Shown: positions 49,853 to 60,479 of the stretch, piece after piece
Layout of the letters: each line of letters opens with the position of its first letter
Numbering within the stretch: the first letter of the stretch is position 1
Assembly (NCBI RefSeq): GCF_036237315.1
Contig: NZ_CP108356.1
Coordinates: forward strand, 5,895,501-5,959,500
Reading direction: 5' to 3'
Source of the DNA: Streptomyces sp. NBC_01351
GTDB lineage: Bacteria > Actinomycetota > Actinomycetes > Streptomycetales > Streptomycetaceae
DNA length: 64,000 bases
Program-made: the position numbers and the translations under genes
Notes under the pieces: model-generated
Seen by the model: only the letters and a program-made list of their open reading frames with translations
The model's database searches: none
Told to the model about the DNA's origin: nothing

Positions 49853-51253
49853 GTGAAATCGATCGTTGGAATAGCCGGCCGACGCTCGGCGCGGGCCGCT
49901 GCGGAGAGCGGTACCGCCCCGACCGCGTCGAGGCTCGGCTGGCTGGACGCCCTGCGCGGCCTCGCGGCCCTGTCCGTGGCGCTGTACCACTTGGGGCTGC
50001 CGTTCCAGTGGGTGCCCTACGGCACCCGGTTGCCGCACTATCTGGACCCCGGTGTCTTCGGCGTCCTGCTGTTCTTCCTGGTGAGCGGCTACATCATTCC
50101 CGCCTCGCTGGAGCGGCGCGGCGACATGAGGGCGTTCTGGGTGGGGCGCGTCTTCCGCATCTACCCGGCGGTCATCCTGACGGTGGTCGCCTCGCTGCTG
50201 ATCCTGCCCCGCAACCACACCGTGGTGGACAGCTACGTCTTCGCGCACCCGCTGCTCTCGCTCGTCGGCAACGGGCTCATGCTGCAGGACATGATGGGCG
50301 TCACCAACGGCCTCGGGGTGCTGTGGACCCTCACCTTCGAGATGGTCTTCTACTACTTCGTCACGGCACTGTTCGCCCTCGGGTGGCACCGCAAGAGCGC
50401 GGGCCTGGCCGTCGGCTTCGCGGCCGTGGCGCTCGTGCTGGGCGGCTGGATCGCTCTCGGCACGCTCTCCGTTGACCCCGCGAGCACCCGGCACCTGGTC
50501 CTGGCCTGCGCCACCGTGGTGGTGATGGCGATGGCCTGCATCATGACCGGAAAGCCCGCCCTGGCCAAGATCGGCGGGCTGCTCCTCGGCGGCCTCGGGC
50601 TGGTGCTGATCACCCTCAACAGCCGGGCCGCGGCCTTCGAAACCATGATGATCTTCGCGACGATGTTCGCCGGCACCGTGCTGTACCGGTGGGAGCACGG
50701 CCAGATCGAGCGCACCCAGGCCATCTTGACCTGCGGCTTCGTCGTCACCTGCGGATTCCTCACGGGCTACATGTACAACCACGGGCAGACGCTCTGGCGG
50801 ACGTTCACCGGGTCCTGGATGGCGTGGTCGTTCGCCTACGTCGCCGCGTGGGCGGTCTTCATCGCGGGCATGCTGCTGCGCAAGCGCCGTTTCCCGCGCT
50901 GGCTCAGCTGGCTCGGAGCGATCAGCTTCTCGCTCTACCTGCTGCACAACCCCGTGATCCACGGCATGCACTGGATGCTGGACGGCCGCGACCCGATCGA
51001 GAGCCGGACGGGCCAGGTCGTGCTGTTCGCCGGGTTCATGGCCGTGCTGGTGGGGGTGAGCTGGCTCAGTTACCGCCTGGTGGAGCTGCCCTTCCAGAAC
51101 CTGGGCCGCCGCGTACTGAAGTCCGTGTCGCGGCGATTCCCGCAGGAGGCGCCGTCCCCCACCCAGGACGGGACGGGGACGCCACCGGCCGCGGAGAAGG
51201 CCCCGGAACCGTCGGTGAGGTCGGACGAGCCGGTCCTCGCCGGACGGGAGTGA
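49853..51253 (+). CDS. Acyltransferase family 3 membrane protein
   Basis: A 466-residue O-acyltransferase with about ten TM helices. It starts LGWLDALRGLAALSVALYHL with the catalytic-type His, followed by GVLLFFLVSGYIIPASLERR, and RRGDMRAFWVGRVFRIYPAV. It ends LGAISFSLYLLHNPVIHGMH and VSWLSYRLVELPFQNLGRR. Such proteins acetylate or acylate surface polysaccharides, or tailor natural products. GTG 49853 is the start. The soluble C-tail after about 425 is Pro/Ser/Glu-rich. A strong hairpin follows. Confidence 0.9.
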   Translation: MKSIVGIAGRRSARAAAESGTAPTASRLGWLDALRGLAALSVALYHLGLPFQWVPYGTRLPHYLDPGVFGVLLFFLVSGYIIPASLERRGDMRAFWVGRVFRIYPAVILTVVASLLILPRNHTVVDSYVFAHPLLSLVGNGLMLQDMMGVTNGLGVLWTLTFEMVFYYFVTALFALGWHRKSAGLAVGFAAVALVLGGWIALGTLSVDPASTRHLVLACATVVVMAMACIMTGKPALAKIGGLLLGGLGLVLITLNSRAAAFETMMIFATMFAGTVLYRWEHGQIERTQAILTCGFVVTCGFLTGYMYNHGQTLWRTFTGSWMAWSFAYVAAWAVFIAGMLLRKRRFPRWLSWLGAISFSLYLLHNPVIHGMHWMLDGRDPIESRTGQVVLFAGFMAVLVGVSWLSYRLVELPFQNLGRRVLKSVSRRFPQEAPSPTQDGTGTPPAAEKAPEPSVRSDEPVLAGRE

Positions 51254-51277
51254 CCGCCCCGCGTCACGGGCCGTAGC

Positions 51278-51316
51278 GGGACCCCGCCGCCGACCCCTGT
51301 GCGGCGGCGAGGTCCC
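51278..51316. terminator. Intrinsic terminator between convergent genes
   Basis: GGGACC(C)CGCCGCCG pairs with CGGCGGCG(AG)GTCCC around a ten-base loop; it lies between the acyltransferase and the anti-sigma-like gene. Confidence 0.75.
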
Positions 51317-51338
51317 GGGTCGTGGGGCCCGGGCCCGG

Positions 51339-52265
51339 CTACGGGATGGGCTTGTCGTAGAACTTGTCCTGGTTCGAGTCGTAGATCTGGTTGCCCTGCG
51401 CGTCGTAGCCCTTGATCCGCGGGGCCTCCGTGACGCGCTTCTCCAGGATTCCGGTGGCCGCGAACCAGCCGTGGTCGAGGGCGGCTTCGACGGTGGCGCC
51501 GCCGTAGGTGGCGGTGACCCGGGTGACGCGGGAGTCGACGGTGCCGATGCTGCCCCAGCGGTAGGGCAGCTTCCACGGGCCTTCCATGGTCAGGCGCTGG
51601 AGGTAGAGCTTGCCGCCGTTCATGTCCGGTCTGACGGGCCGGTCCCCCGGGGTCCCGTCCGCACCGGCGGAGATGTTCAGGCCGCTCGCCTGGCCCTCCT
51701 TGATGGTGCAGATGATCCGGATCGGTACCGGGGTGTCCTTGACGGCGACGATCAGCCGGCCGTCCCCGGGGCTGTTGTCGTTGCCGGTGCTGCGCTGCGC
51801 GAGCAGGATCCGGTAGTCGGCGGCCTTGCCCAGGTCCTGCCGCGCGGGGGCCCCCGACGGCGGGCTGGGGCGTTCCACGTCGTACGCCAGGCACTGCCCC
51901 AGCCCGGTGGCCGCGTCCTGGAGGGTGATGCCGTCGGCGAGCTGCCCCGGAGTCGCGGGGGCGGCCGGCCCGGCGGGCGGCTGGGGAGACGAAGGAGCCG
52001 CGCTTGGGGTCGGGCCGCCGCCGGCCACGGACACGCGGTCCGCGGGCCCGCTGCCGGAGCTGCCGCCGGTGAGGGCGATGGCCGTGGCCGGTACGAGGGC
52101 CAGCACGACCAGCGCCGCGGCCGCCGCGGCCATCCTGCGCCGCCGCTGCTCCACGCGGCCCTGCCGGACGATCTCCGGATACGGCACGGCCGCGGGCCGT
52201 ACGGTCTCCGCGTTCTGGGCCATGCGCTCCCGCAGGTTCAGCTCGAAGTCATCCTGCCCGGTCAC
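51339..52265 (-). CDS. Membrane-anchored putative anti-sigma factor
   Basis: A 308-residue protein with a cytoplasmic N-domain (about 1-45, VTGQDDFELNLRERMAQNAE), a single TM helix (about 49-66) and an extracytoplasmic region with a Pro/Ala linker. The C-terminal domain includes CLAYDVERP, LIVAVKDTPVPIRIICTIK and AALDHGWFAATGILEKR. GTG 52265 overlaps the sigma factor stop by GTGA, the usual arrangement for an ECF sigma/anti-sigma pair. No standard zinc-containing anti-sigma motif (HxxxCxxC) is visible, so the assignment rests on context and topology. Confidence 0.75.
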   Translation of the reverse strand: MTGQDDFELNLRERMAQNAETVRPAAVPYPEIVRQGRVEQRRRRMAAAAAALVVLALVPATAIALTGGSSGSGPADRVSVAGGGPTPSAAPSSPQPPAGPAAPATPGQLADGITLQDAATGLGQCLAYDVERPSPPSGAPARQDLGKAADYRILLAQRSTGNDNSPGDGRLIVAVKDTPVPIRIICTIKEGQASGLNISAGADGTPGDRPVRPDMNGGKLYLQRLTMEGPWKLPYRWGSIGTVDSRVTRVTATYGGATVEAALDHGWFAATGILEKRVTEAPRIKGYDAQGNQIYDSNQDKFYDKPIP

Positions 52266-52816
52266 AGGACCGCCGTCCTCTCGTTCAATGCCGTGCGCGT
52301 CGTGCGCGTCGCGCTCGTCGTGATCTGGTCCAGTCCGGGAACGGCGCGCAGCTTCGCCAGGGCCTTGGAGGCCTGGCTCTTGACGGTGCCGGGGGAACAC
52401 CCCAGGACGTCGGCGGTTTCGGCCTCGGAGAGGTCCTCCCAGTACCGCATCACCACGACCGCCCGCTGCCGCGCGGGCAGTTGGGCCAGCGCGTCCATCA
52501 GCGCGGTGCGCTCGTCGGCCCAGGCCACGGCGTTGTCGCGGACCGACCTGTCCGGCACGGCGTCCGTCAGCCGCTCGGCGACCCGGCGCTTGCGGAACCT
52601 GTCGCTGTTGCAACTGACCAGCATCCGGCGCACGTACGCCTCCGGACTGTCCATGCGCGACACGCGCCGCCACGACCGGTACGCCTTCGCGAGCGCGGTC
52701 TGCGTGACGTCCTCCGCGTCGTGCGGATCGCCGGTGAGCAGGTACGCGGTCCGCACCAGGTGGTTCCAGCGTGCGGCCACGAACGACTGGAAATGAGCTT
52801 CTTGCTCGGCGTGCAT
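52262..52816 (-). CDS. SigE-family ECF RNA polymerase sigma factor
   Basis: A 184-residue sigma-70 group IV factor. Region 2 runs FVAARWNHLVRTAYLLTGD, AEDVTQTALAKAYRSWRRV; region 4 runs ALAQLPARQRAVVVMRYWED and SEAETADVLGCSPGTVKSQA. This sequence style defines the SigE-type ECF39/41-like actinobacterial group. ATG 52816 with AGGGGG upstream is preferred over an upstream ATG. The downstream gene overlaps by four bases and probably encodes its anti-sigma factor. The inducing signal is not known. Confidence 0.92.
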   Translation of the reverse strand: MHAEQEAHFQSFVAARWNHLVRTAYLLTGDPHDAEDVTQTALAKAYRSWRRVSRMDSPEAYVRRMLVSCNSDRFRKRRVAERLTDAVPDRSVRDNAVAWADERTALMDALAQLPARQRAVVVMRYWEDLSEAETADVLGCSPGTVKSQASKALAKLRAVPGLDQITTSATRTTRTALNERTAVL

Positions 52817-52996
52817 CGGCACCCCCTTCGCCCTCTTGACCACCGTCCGGTCGGATTCGGTTGCCCGGCGAGGACGAGAGTTTTGACGCGGTCATGACTT
52901 CGGTGTCGAGGCGTCTCGCGGAACGTCTGCGTCAGCCTGCGTGTAACGGGCACAATTTCCGCGACCGCAGGACCGCCTCCGTACCACCCTCACCCC

Positions 52997-53848
52997 ATGG
53001 AGCAGTTGGTGTCGTCGCAGGAAATCCCGATCACCCTCACCCCGCAACAGGCAACCCTCGGCGTGATCCTCAAGCACACCCTGCCGACGGGCCCCGCCCG
53101 CCTGCGCATCCCGCCCTGCCGCGACGGAGAACTCGTCCGTGTCCGGGTCGGGGCCGAGGAGGTGTTACTGCGGATCCGGGTGACCGGGGCCGCCGCTGCT
53201 CCGCCGCCGGGGCCCGCACCGACGGTGGTCACACCGGCCGCGTTCGGGCCGACGGCTTTCGGAACGCCCGGCCCGCCCGGCCCGCTCGGCCCGCCCGGAC
53301 GGGCGCCCCGGTCCGGGACCCGTGGATGGCTGGTGGCGCTGGGCGTCGTACCGGCCCTGATCCTGGGCTTCGTCCTGCTGAACAGCGGCAAGGGCGACGG
53401 GGGCGGGGACGGGAGCGACAGCAAGGCCGCCGGTACTCCGTCGCCCTCGTACTCGACGGCGAGCCCCTACCCCACGTACGCCCCCGCGCCCACCCCCACC
53501 TACTCCGCCACCCCCACCCACGAGGCGACGACGGAGCCCGCAGCCCCGGACCCCGTCCTCCCCTCCAGTCCAGCGGCCCCCACCCCCTTCGACAAGGGGA
53601 CCTGCCTCAACGGGGAGCTACCGGACTCGACGACCGCCCAGCGCGTCAGCGACGTGGAAGAGGTCCCCTGCTCGGCGTCCGACGCGCACTACCGGGTCAT
53701 CGAGAGCATCCCCATGACCTCGGACCTCGACCAGTGCAACGACAACCCCAAGACGGAGTACGCCTTCTCCTACCGCTACACGTTGAACGGCGCCGTCATC
53801 AACCAGTACGTCTACTGCCTGGTCGGCATCGGCTCGTACGCCCGCTGA
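52997..53848 (+). CDS. LppU/SCO3897-like membrane protein
   Basis: A 283-residue protein: N-terminal soluble part with VTLTPQQATLGVILKHTLPT style text (a DnaJ-like or chaperone-fold segment), a Pro/Gly/Ala linker, one TM helix (about 110-127), a Ser/Thr/Pro wall-spanning stretch, and a C-terminal domain of about 85 residues. That domain contains GTCLNGELPDSTTAQRVSDV, VPCSASDAHYRV and YVYCLVGIG, with paired cysteines, as in LppU-related proteins. Probably exposed outside the membrane. It is divergent from the sigma factor gene and could be one of its targets. Confidence 0.78.
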   Translation: MEQLVSSQEIPITLTPQQATLGVILKHTLPTGPARLRIPPCRDGELVRVRVGAEEVLLRIRVTGAAAAPPPGPAPTVVTPAAFGPTAFGTPGPPGPLGPPGRAPRSGTRGWLVALGVVPALILGFVLLNSGKGDGGGDGSDSKAAGTPSPSYSTASPYPTYAPAPTPTYSATPTHEATTEPAAPDPVLPSSPAAPTPFDKGTCLNGELPDSTTAQRVSDVEEVPCSASDAHYRVIESIPMTSDLDQCNDNPKTEYAFSYRYTLNGAVINQYVYCLVGIGSYAR

Positions 53849-53855
53849 CCAGCGG

Positions 53856-54452
53856 CTACGCCGCCGCCTTCGGCCGGTACGTACACACGTGCACGCCGGT
53901 GCCGCTGACCACCGTGGAGACGAGCTCGAAGGCGCGGAGCACGCCGTCGACCGGGTAGATGGTCTTACCGCCGCCGAGGAGCACCGGCATGATCATCAGC
54001 CGGAGCTCGTCGACCAGTCCCTCGGCCAGCAGGGTCCGGCTGAGGGACGCGCTTCCCATGACCACCAGGTCGCGGCCGTCGGCCTCGCGCAGCTTCTTGA
54101 TCTGGTCCAGTGCCTGGTCGCCGGGGATGAGCGTGGTGTTGTTCCACGTCAGCTCGTCCTCGCCGAGGGTGCTGGACACGACGTACTTGGTGACGGCGTT
54201 CATGTGGTCGGCGAACGGGTCGCCGGCCCGCTCCGGCCACGCCGCGGCCATGACCTGCCAGGTGCGGCGGCCGAACAGCAGGGCCTCGGTACCGGTCTGC
54301 CACTCGGCGAGGGCGGCGCCCATCACCTCCGGGTCGAAGAACGGGTGGGTCCAGCCACCGTGGGCGAACCCGCCGTCGGTGTCCTCGCCCGGCTGGCCCG
54401 GGGCCTGAACAACGCCGTCCAGGCTGATGAATTCACCCATCGCTATGCGCAC
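53856..54452 (-). CDS. Dihydrofolate reductase / RibD C-terminal family protein
   Basis: A 198-residue DHFR-fold protein. It opens RIAMGEFISLDGVVQAPGQP, has LLFGRRTWQVM (NADP-binding helix), TKYVVSSTL and RDLVVMGSASLSRTLLAEGL, and ends LRLMIMPVLLGGGKTIYP. The group is usually named dihydrofolate reductase family but is closer to RibD reductase. The substrate is unknown. GTG 54452 follows AGGAAG; ATG 54440 is an alternative start. It is convergent with the LppU-like gene, with 7 bases between stops. Confidence 0.9.
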   Translation of the reverse strand: MRIAMGEFISLDGVVQAPGQPGEDTDGGFAHGGWTHPFFDPEVMGAALAEWQTGTEALLFGRRTWQVMAAAWPERAGDPFADHMNAVTKYVVSSTLGEDELTWNNTTLIPGDQALDQIKKLREADGRDLVVMGSASLSRTLLAEGLVDELRLMIMPVLLGGGKTIYPVDGVLRAFELVSTVVSGTGVHVCTYRPKAAA

Positions 54453-54643
54453 GGAACTCTCGCTTCCTGATTCGTCTGGTTTGAGAACACGGGAAACGCT
54501 ATGTTGCGTTCGGTGATCGGGCAATCAAGTCATGGCTCGAATTCACCATCGCTGCAGGTCAATTGAGTGGAACTCTTGCAATGGGCTTGCCGCTGAATGC
54601 AAAGACAAGGTTCGCGATATTGCAATGACCTGAGCGTGAACGC

Positions 54644-54853
54644 CTACTTCGCCTTGTCCTCCGCCAGGGTGTGGGCGACCAGGGCGTTGGCGTGGCCGTG
54701 GCCCAGGCCGTGCTCGGACTTGAGCCAGTTGACGAGCTCCATGTGCTTGGTGAGGGGAGAGGACCGGATGAGGCCCTTCCATTCCGAGATCGGGCGGCCG
54801 TACTTCTTCTCGATCGAGGGGAAGTATGCGGAGCCCTGAATTGAGTCAGCCAT
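54644..54853 (-). CDS. DUF4287 small protein
   Basis: A 69-residue soluble protein with YFPSIEKKYGRPISEWKGLI, then SSPLTKHMELVNWLKSEHGL and GHGHANALVAHTLAED, the complete DUF4287 domain. Start ATG 54853 is preferred because GAAAGG lies ten bases upstream; a start at 54862 would be one base from it. Function unknown. The flanking gap (54453-54643) is low in GC and carries two TTGCAATG direct repeats (54576 and 54620). Confidence 0.85.
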   Translation of the reverse strand: MADSIQGSAYFPSIEKKYGRPISEWKGLIRSSPLTKHMELVNWLKSEHGLGHGHANALVAHTLAEDKAK

Positions 54854-54924
54854 GTCGTCCATGCCTTTCGTCGTTCGGTCGTTCGGTCGTTCGGGAAGGG
54901 TTCTGCGTGTGTCGGGCGGAACGG

Positions 54925-55608
54925 CTAGCGGCGCGCCAGTCGGAGGGCCACCGCGGTGAGTCCGGCGAGGCCGAGTGCGGCGCCTGTCGTGAAGGACAGG
55001 ACGGAGGCGCCGGACCCGACGAATCCTGCGAGGACGCCCACGGGGAGCAGCCGGCAGGCGATGGCCCAGCCCCGCTGCCCCCGGGCGGCGAACTGGCGGG
55101 CCAGGACGAGGAACGCGGCGCACAGCGCCAGGTAGCCGACCATGCCGCCGAACATGTGGACCGCGCCGCTCGCGCTCAGCGCGGGTGTCGCGGACTCGGG
55201 GGTGCCGACCGGGAAACCGGCGCCCGGATCGGCGTCGAACACCCCGCTGACCAGGAACGAGACGCCGAACACCCCGATCAGCCAGGGTGCCGCGCGGCGG
55301 CCGGGGCCCACGGTCACCGCACGCCGCAATCCGACCGCGCCGGCGATCATCAGGGCGCCCGCCACGAAGAAGTCGGCGACCTGGATCCAGCCCAGGTCGC
55401 CGAGGCTCAGCTGGCTGATGGCGTTGCGCGTGAAGTCGAAGCCCTCACGCGTGAGGCCCTGCACGATCCCCACGGCCAGGAACAGCGGGCCCGCCACGGC
55501 GCCGCACGCCAGGAGTGCCCGCGACGCGGGCCGGGAAGCGGCCGCGGCCGTGATGGGGGTGGTGGTGACGGGGGCGGCGGTGGTGGAAGCGCTGATCGTG
55601 TGGCTCAT
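54925..55608 (-). CDS. DUF998 family membrane protein
   Basis: A 227-residue protein with six to seven TM helices. It has a Thr/Ala-rich N-tail, then ALLACGAVAGPLFLAVGIVQ, the DUF998 loop EGFDFTRNAISQLSLGDLGW and VADFFVAGALMIAGAVGLRR, followed by an Asp/Pro-rich external loop. The start at 55608 has GAGGAAGG upstream. It is 71 bases upstream of the DUF4287 gene on the same strand. It differs from the other DUF998 protein (33365) by a longer GFPVGTPESATPA loop. Confidence 0.85.
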   Translation of the reverse strand: MSHTISASTTAAPVTTTPITAAAASRPASRALLACGAVAGPLFLAVGIVQGLTREGFDFTRNAISQLSLGDLGWIQVADFFVAGALMIAGAVGLRRAVTVGPGRRAAPWLIGVFGVSFLVSGVFDADPGAGFPVGTPESATPALSASGAVHMFGGMVGYLALCAAFLVLARQFAARGQRGWAIACRLLPVGVLAGFVGSGASVLSFTTGAALGLAGLTAVALRLARR

Positions 55609-55832
55609 GGCATGCCTTCCTCGTTCGCCGCGTCCACCCGGGGGCCGGGCTCGCGGCGCTGGAATCTCGTTGCATGTATGACCGGGAGGGACGACCGAAC
55701 TAATCGACCCGGAGGGTGTGGCCTGGATCACATCGTCCGGCCGGAGCGTCAGGGCCTTGCCACAAGATCCACATCGTGCTGCACAATCGCCGTTCCAGGC
55801 CGGAAGGCCCACGAAATCGGGGAGTTGTGGAA

Positions 55833-57062
55833 ATGCGTGTGCTGTTGTCTGCGTACGGATCGCGCGGGGCCGTCGAGCCGATGGTGGGGCTCGCGGTGCG
55901 ACTGCGGGAACTCGGTGCGGAGGTGCGGGTGTGTGCGCCGCCGGACGAGGAGTTCGTGGAGCGGCTGGCCGGGGTCGGCGTGGAGATGGTGCCGGCCGGC
56001 GCGCCGGTGCGCCCGCTGGTGACCACGGTGACGCCGGGCTCGGCGGCCGGACTGGCCGAGCGGGCGGCCGCGTTGATGGACGCACAGTTCGACACGGTCG
56101 GCGCGGCCGCCGAGGGGTGCGACGCGCTGGTGGTGACCGGCCCGTTGCCGGTCGCGGCCTGCGCGCGCTCCGCGGCCGAGAAGCTGGGCATCCGCTTCGT
56201 GCACGTCAGCCACCAGCCCGTCGCCCTCCCGTCGCCGCACCGCCGGCCGCCCGCGCGGCGCGGTCAGACGTTGCCGGAGGGGGCCACCGACAATCAGGCG
56301 CTGTGGGACCTGGACGCGCAGATCGCGAACACGATGTTCGGCGAGGCGATCAACGCCCGCCGGGCGGCGATCGGCCTGCCGCCACTGGACAACGTCCGCG
56401 ACTACGCCTTCACCGACCAGCCGTGGCTGGCCACGGACCCGGCCCTGTCGCCGTGGCAGCCCACGGACCTCGATGTCGTGCAGACCGGCGCGTGGACCTC
56501 GACCGACGAACGCCCCCTCCCCGCCGACCTGTTGGCCTTCCTGGACGCCGGGTCGGCCCCGGTCTACGTGGGTCTCGGCAGCACGCCCGTCGGCGCCCCG
56601 CAGGACTTCGCCAAGGCGGCCGTCGAGGCGGTCCGCGCGCAGGGCCGCCGCGCCGTGCTCTCCCGCGGCTGGGCCGACCTCGCGCTGATCGACGACCGGG
56701 ACGACTGCTTCCTCGTCGGCGAGGTCAACCACCAGGCCCTCTTCCGCCGCGCGGCGGCCGTCGTCCACCACGGCAGCGCCGCCACGACCACGACCGCCGC
56801 ACAGGCCGGCGTACCGCAGGTCGTGGTACCCCAGGGCGCGGACCAGCCGTACTGGGCCGAGCGCGTCGCAGACCTCGGCATCGGCGTGGCCCACGACCAG
56901 CCGACCCCGACCGCGCCCTCGGCCCCGACCGCCCAGTCCCTGTCTGCCGCGCTCGATGCGGCCCTGACCCCCGAAACCGCCGCCCGGGCCACCGCCGTGG
57001 CCGGCACGATCCGCACCGACGGGACGACGGTGGCGGCGAAGCTGCTGCTCGGCCTGCGGTGA
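55833..57062 (+). CDS. MGT/vancomycin-type glycosyltransferase
   Basis: A 409-residue GT-B (GT1) enzyme. N-terminal MRVLLSAYGSRGAVEPMVGL acceptor domain; C-terminal donor domain with PVYVGLGSTPVGAPQDFAKA, LVGEVNHQALFRRAAAVVHH and the nucleotide-sugar loop HHGSAATTTTAAQAGVPQVV, ending QGADQPYWAERVADLGIG. This matches macrolide and glycopeptide glycosyltransferases. It is followed after 87 bases by a FAD-dependent oxidase gene, so the two may tailor a small molecule. ATG 55833 with GGGGAG eight bases upstream. Confidence 0.92.
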   Translation: MRVLLSAYGSRGAVEPMVGLAVRLRELGAEVRVCAPPDEEFVERLAGVGVEMVPAGAPVRPLVTTVTPGSAAGLAERAAALMDAQFDTVGAAAEGCDALVVTGPLPVAACARSAAEKLGIRFVHVSHQPVALPSPHRRPPARRGQTLPEGATDNQALWDLDAQIANTMFGEAINARRAAIGLPPLDNVRDYAFTDQPWLATDPALSPWQPTDLDVVQTGAWTSTDERPLPADLLAFLDAGSAPVYVGLGSTPVGAPQDFAKAAVEAVRAQGRRAVLSRGWADLALIDDRDDCFLVGEVNHQALFRRAAAVVHHGSAATTTTAAQAGVPQVVVPQGADQPYWAERVADLGIGVAHDQPTPTAPSAPTAQSLSAALDAALTPETAARATAVAGTIRTDGTTVAAKLLLGLR

Positions 57063-57149
57063 GCAACTCCGCCGCGGACAGGCCTGGTTCCCGACCGAAG
57101 ATCACCAACCGCTAGGCTCGTTCCGCAACACGACGCGAAGGGGAGCTCA

Positions 57150-58523
57150 GTGGCGCGGGTTGCAGTGATCGGCGGGGGTATCAGCGGGCTGGGGACGGCG
57201 CTCATGCTCGGCAGACGGGGCCACGCGGTCACGTTGTACGAGCAGGACGCGCGGCAGGCCGGAGAGGACCCGAACCAGGACTTCTTCCACTGGGACAGGC
57301 CCCGGGTCCCGCAGGCCGTCCAGCCCCACTCCTTCCTCGCGCCCGTGCGCACCGTACTGCGGACCGAGACCCCCGATGTGTACGAGGACCTGCTGGCACG
57401 CGGAGCCCGGGAGTACCACGACTTCGACTGGTTCGGCGAGCATCCGCTGCACCGGGCCGGCGACGAGGACCTGGTGACCCTGCGCACCCGTCGCATCGTG
57501 CTGGAGGCCGCCCTGACCGCGGCCGTGCGGCGGGAACGGGCCGTCGACGTGCGGCAGGGCTGCCGGGTGCACGGCCTCACCTTCCGGGAGGGCGGCCCGG
57601 CCCGGGTCACCGGCGTGCGGGTGGGCGCGGAGACGCAAGCGGCGGACCTCGTCGTCGATGCGGCCGGCCGTCGCTCGCCGGTTCCCGGCTGGCTGATCGC
57701 GGCCGGCTGCCGCCCGCCCGTGGTCGAGAGCCACCGCACCGGGATCGCGTACCTGTGCCGCTGGTACCGCCTGCGTGCCGACGGCCCGCGCGACCCCGGG
57801 CGGGTGAAGACCGGTTCGGCCGCGCCGTTCGCGCTCGCCGGCGTCTTCCCTTCCGACAACGACACCTTCGCGCTGCACCTGGTGCTCTCCACGGGGGATC
57901 CGACCCGCGGCGCGCTCACCGACCCCGCCGTGTTCGAGGCCGCCGCCCGCCGCTTCCCCGCCACCGCCGCCTGGCTCGACCTGGCCCCCGAACCACGGTC
58001 GCCCGTCCTGGCGATGGCCGGCCTGGACAACCGCTGGGCCGCCCTCACCGACGATGACGGGCCCGTCGTCACCGGCCTGGTCAACGCCGGGGACAGCCTC
58101 ATCCACACCAACCCCACCCTGGGCCACGGCGTGGCCCTCGGCCTGCTCGCCGCCCAGCACCTCGCCACGAACGCCGACGAGATCGCCGCGGACCCCGTCG
58201 GCTACCACGCCTGGACGGCGCGGGCCCTGCGCCCGTGGTTCGACGCGCAGGTGACGGCCGACCGCGCCAACGAGCAGAGCCTCGCCGAGAGCTCACCGCC
58301 CTCCGACCGACGGGCTGCCGCCCGGGCCGCCTGCGCCTTCGACGATCCCGTCGTCATGAGAGCCCGGGCCCAGGTGCGCCATCTCCTGCGCCCGGCCAAG
58401 GACGCCTACGGCACCGACGAAGTGGACCGACACGTCACCGCCTGGCTGGACGCCCGCCCGGACTTCTCGCCCACGCACGACGGCCCGACCCGGGAGCAGT
58501 GGGAGGCGCTCATCCCAGCCTGA
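57150..58523 (+). CDS. FAD-dependent monooxygenase-like flavoprotein
   Basis: A 457-residue flavoprotein of the geranylgeranyl-reductase/PHBH type. GGGISGLGTALMLGRRGHAV (FAD-binding dinucleotide fold) opens the protein, RTRRIVLEAAL lies in the substrate domain, VDAAGRRSPVP follows, and GLVNAGDSLIHTNPTLGHGV is the second FAD motif. It carries the C-terminal helix common to such hydroxylases. GTG 57150 is supported by GAAGGGGAGC. It is adjacent to a glycosyltransferase. The substrate is unknown. Confidence 0.9.
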   Translation: MARVAVIGGGISGLGTALMLGRRGHAVTLYEQDARQAGEDPNQDFFHWDRPRVPQAVQPHSFLAPVRTVLRTETPDVYEDLLARGAREYHDFDWFGEHPLHRAGDEDLVTLRTRRIVLEAALTAAVRRERAVDVRQGCRVHGLTFREGGPARVTGVRVGAETQAADLVVDAAGRRSPVPGWLIAAGCRPPVVESHRTGIAYLCRWYRLRADGPRDPGRVKTGSAAPFALAGVFPSDNDTFALHLVLSTGDPTRGALTDPAVFEAAARRFPATAAWLDLAPEPRSPVLAMAGLDNRWAALTDDDGPVVTGLVNAGDSLIHTNPTLGHGVALGLLAAQHLATNADEIAADPVGYHAWTARALRPWFDAQVTADRANEQSLAESSPPSDRRAAARAACAFDDPVVMRARAQVRHLLRPAKDAYGTDEVDRHVTAWLDARPDFSPTHDGPTREQWEALIPA

Positions 58524-58552
58524 GGGCATGCCCGGAAGGGGTACCGGCTGGG

Positions 58553-59053
58553 TTACCGGGAAGCCCCGACGCCCTCGACGTTGGCCACCATCCTGCGGAG
58601 CACCTTGAGGGCGGCGACGTACTCCTCGTCGCTGATGCCCTCGTGGACCACGGCCCGTACCCCGGTCACCAGCTCGCGCAGTCGCGCCCGCGCGGCCTCC
58701 CCGGGACCGGTGAGGTGCAGGCGGGTGCCGTTGTCGCCGTCGGCCCGGAGCCATCCCCGGTGGAGCAACTGGTCGATGACCCGGGGGATTTCGTGCTCCC
58801 CGTCGGCGAGCGGCGCCAGCTGGGCGACGACCTCCGCGCGGCTGGGCGCCGAGCCCGGGGCGTTCACCCGGTTGAGGACCCAGTACTGGGGCTGGGTGAC
58901 GTCGATCCTGGCCATGGCGTCACGCAGGTGCGCGGTGACGGCCGTGTGCGCCAGGCCGCTCCAGTAGCCGATGGGCTGGGAAGCGAGCGCGTCGTCGGCG
59001 GCTGCCGGGTCTGCCGGCGCCTGGTCCGTGGCGGTGCTGGGCAACTGTTCCAT
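58553..59053 (-). CDS. MarR family transcriptional regulator
   Basis: A 166-residue MarR protein. Dimerisation and winged-helix order are visible: YWSGLAHTAVTAHLRDAMAR, VTQPQYWVLNRV, SRAEVVAQLAPLADGEHEIP (recognition helix region), LLHRGWLRADGDNGTRLHLT (wing) and a C-terminal helical tail. It is convergent with the flavoprotein gene, 29 bases between stops, and could regulate the neighbouring glycosyltransferase-flavoprotein pair. Confidence 0.88.
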   Translation of the reverse strand: MEQLPSTATDQAPADPAAADDALASQPIGYWSGLAHTAVTAHLRDAMARIDVTQPQYWVLNRVNAPGSAPSRAEVVAQLAPLADGEHEIPRVIDQLLHRGWLRADGDNGTRLHLTGPGEAARARLRELVTGVRAVVHEGISDEEYVAALKVLRRMVANVEGVGASR

Positions 59054-59137
59054 GATCGCGACGCTACCCTCCCTGTCCGCGCCGATGCCGCGAACGTGCT
59101 GATGCGCTGATGGGATGAAATCACCGGAGAGCCCTCA

Positions 59138-60476
<1,339 letters not shown>

Positions 60477-60479
60477 CGG

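Noticed and set aside
54576..54627. TTGCAATG direct repeats as an operator
   Set aside because: They lie downstream of the DUF4287 gene with no promoter context, and short AT-containing repeats can arise by chance.
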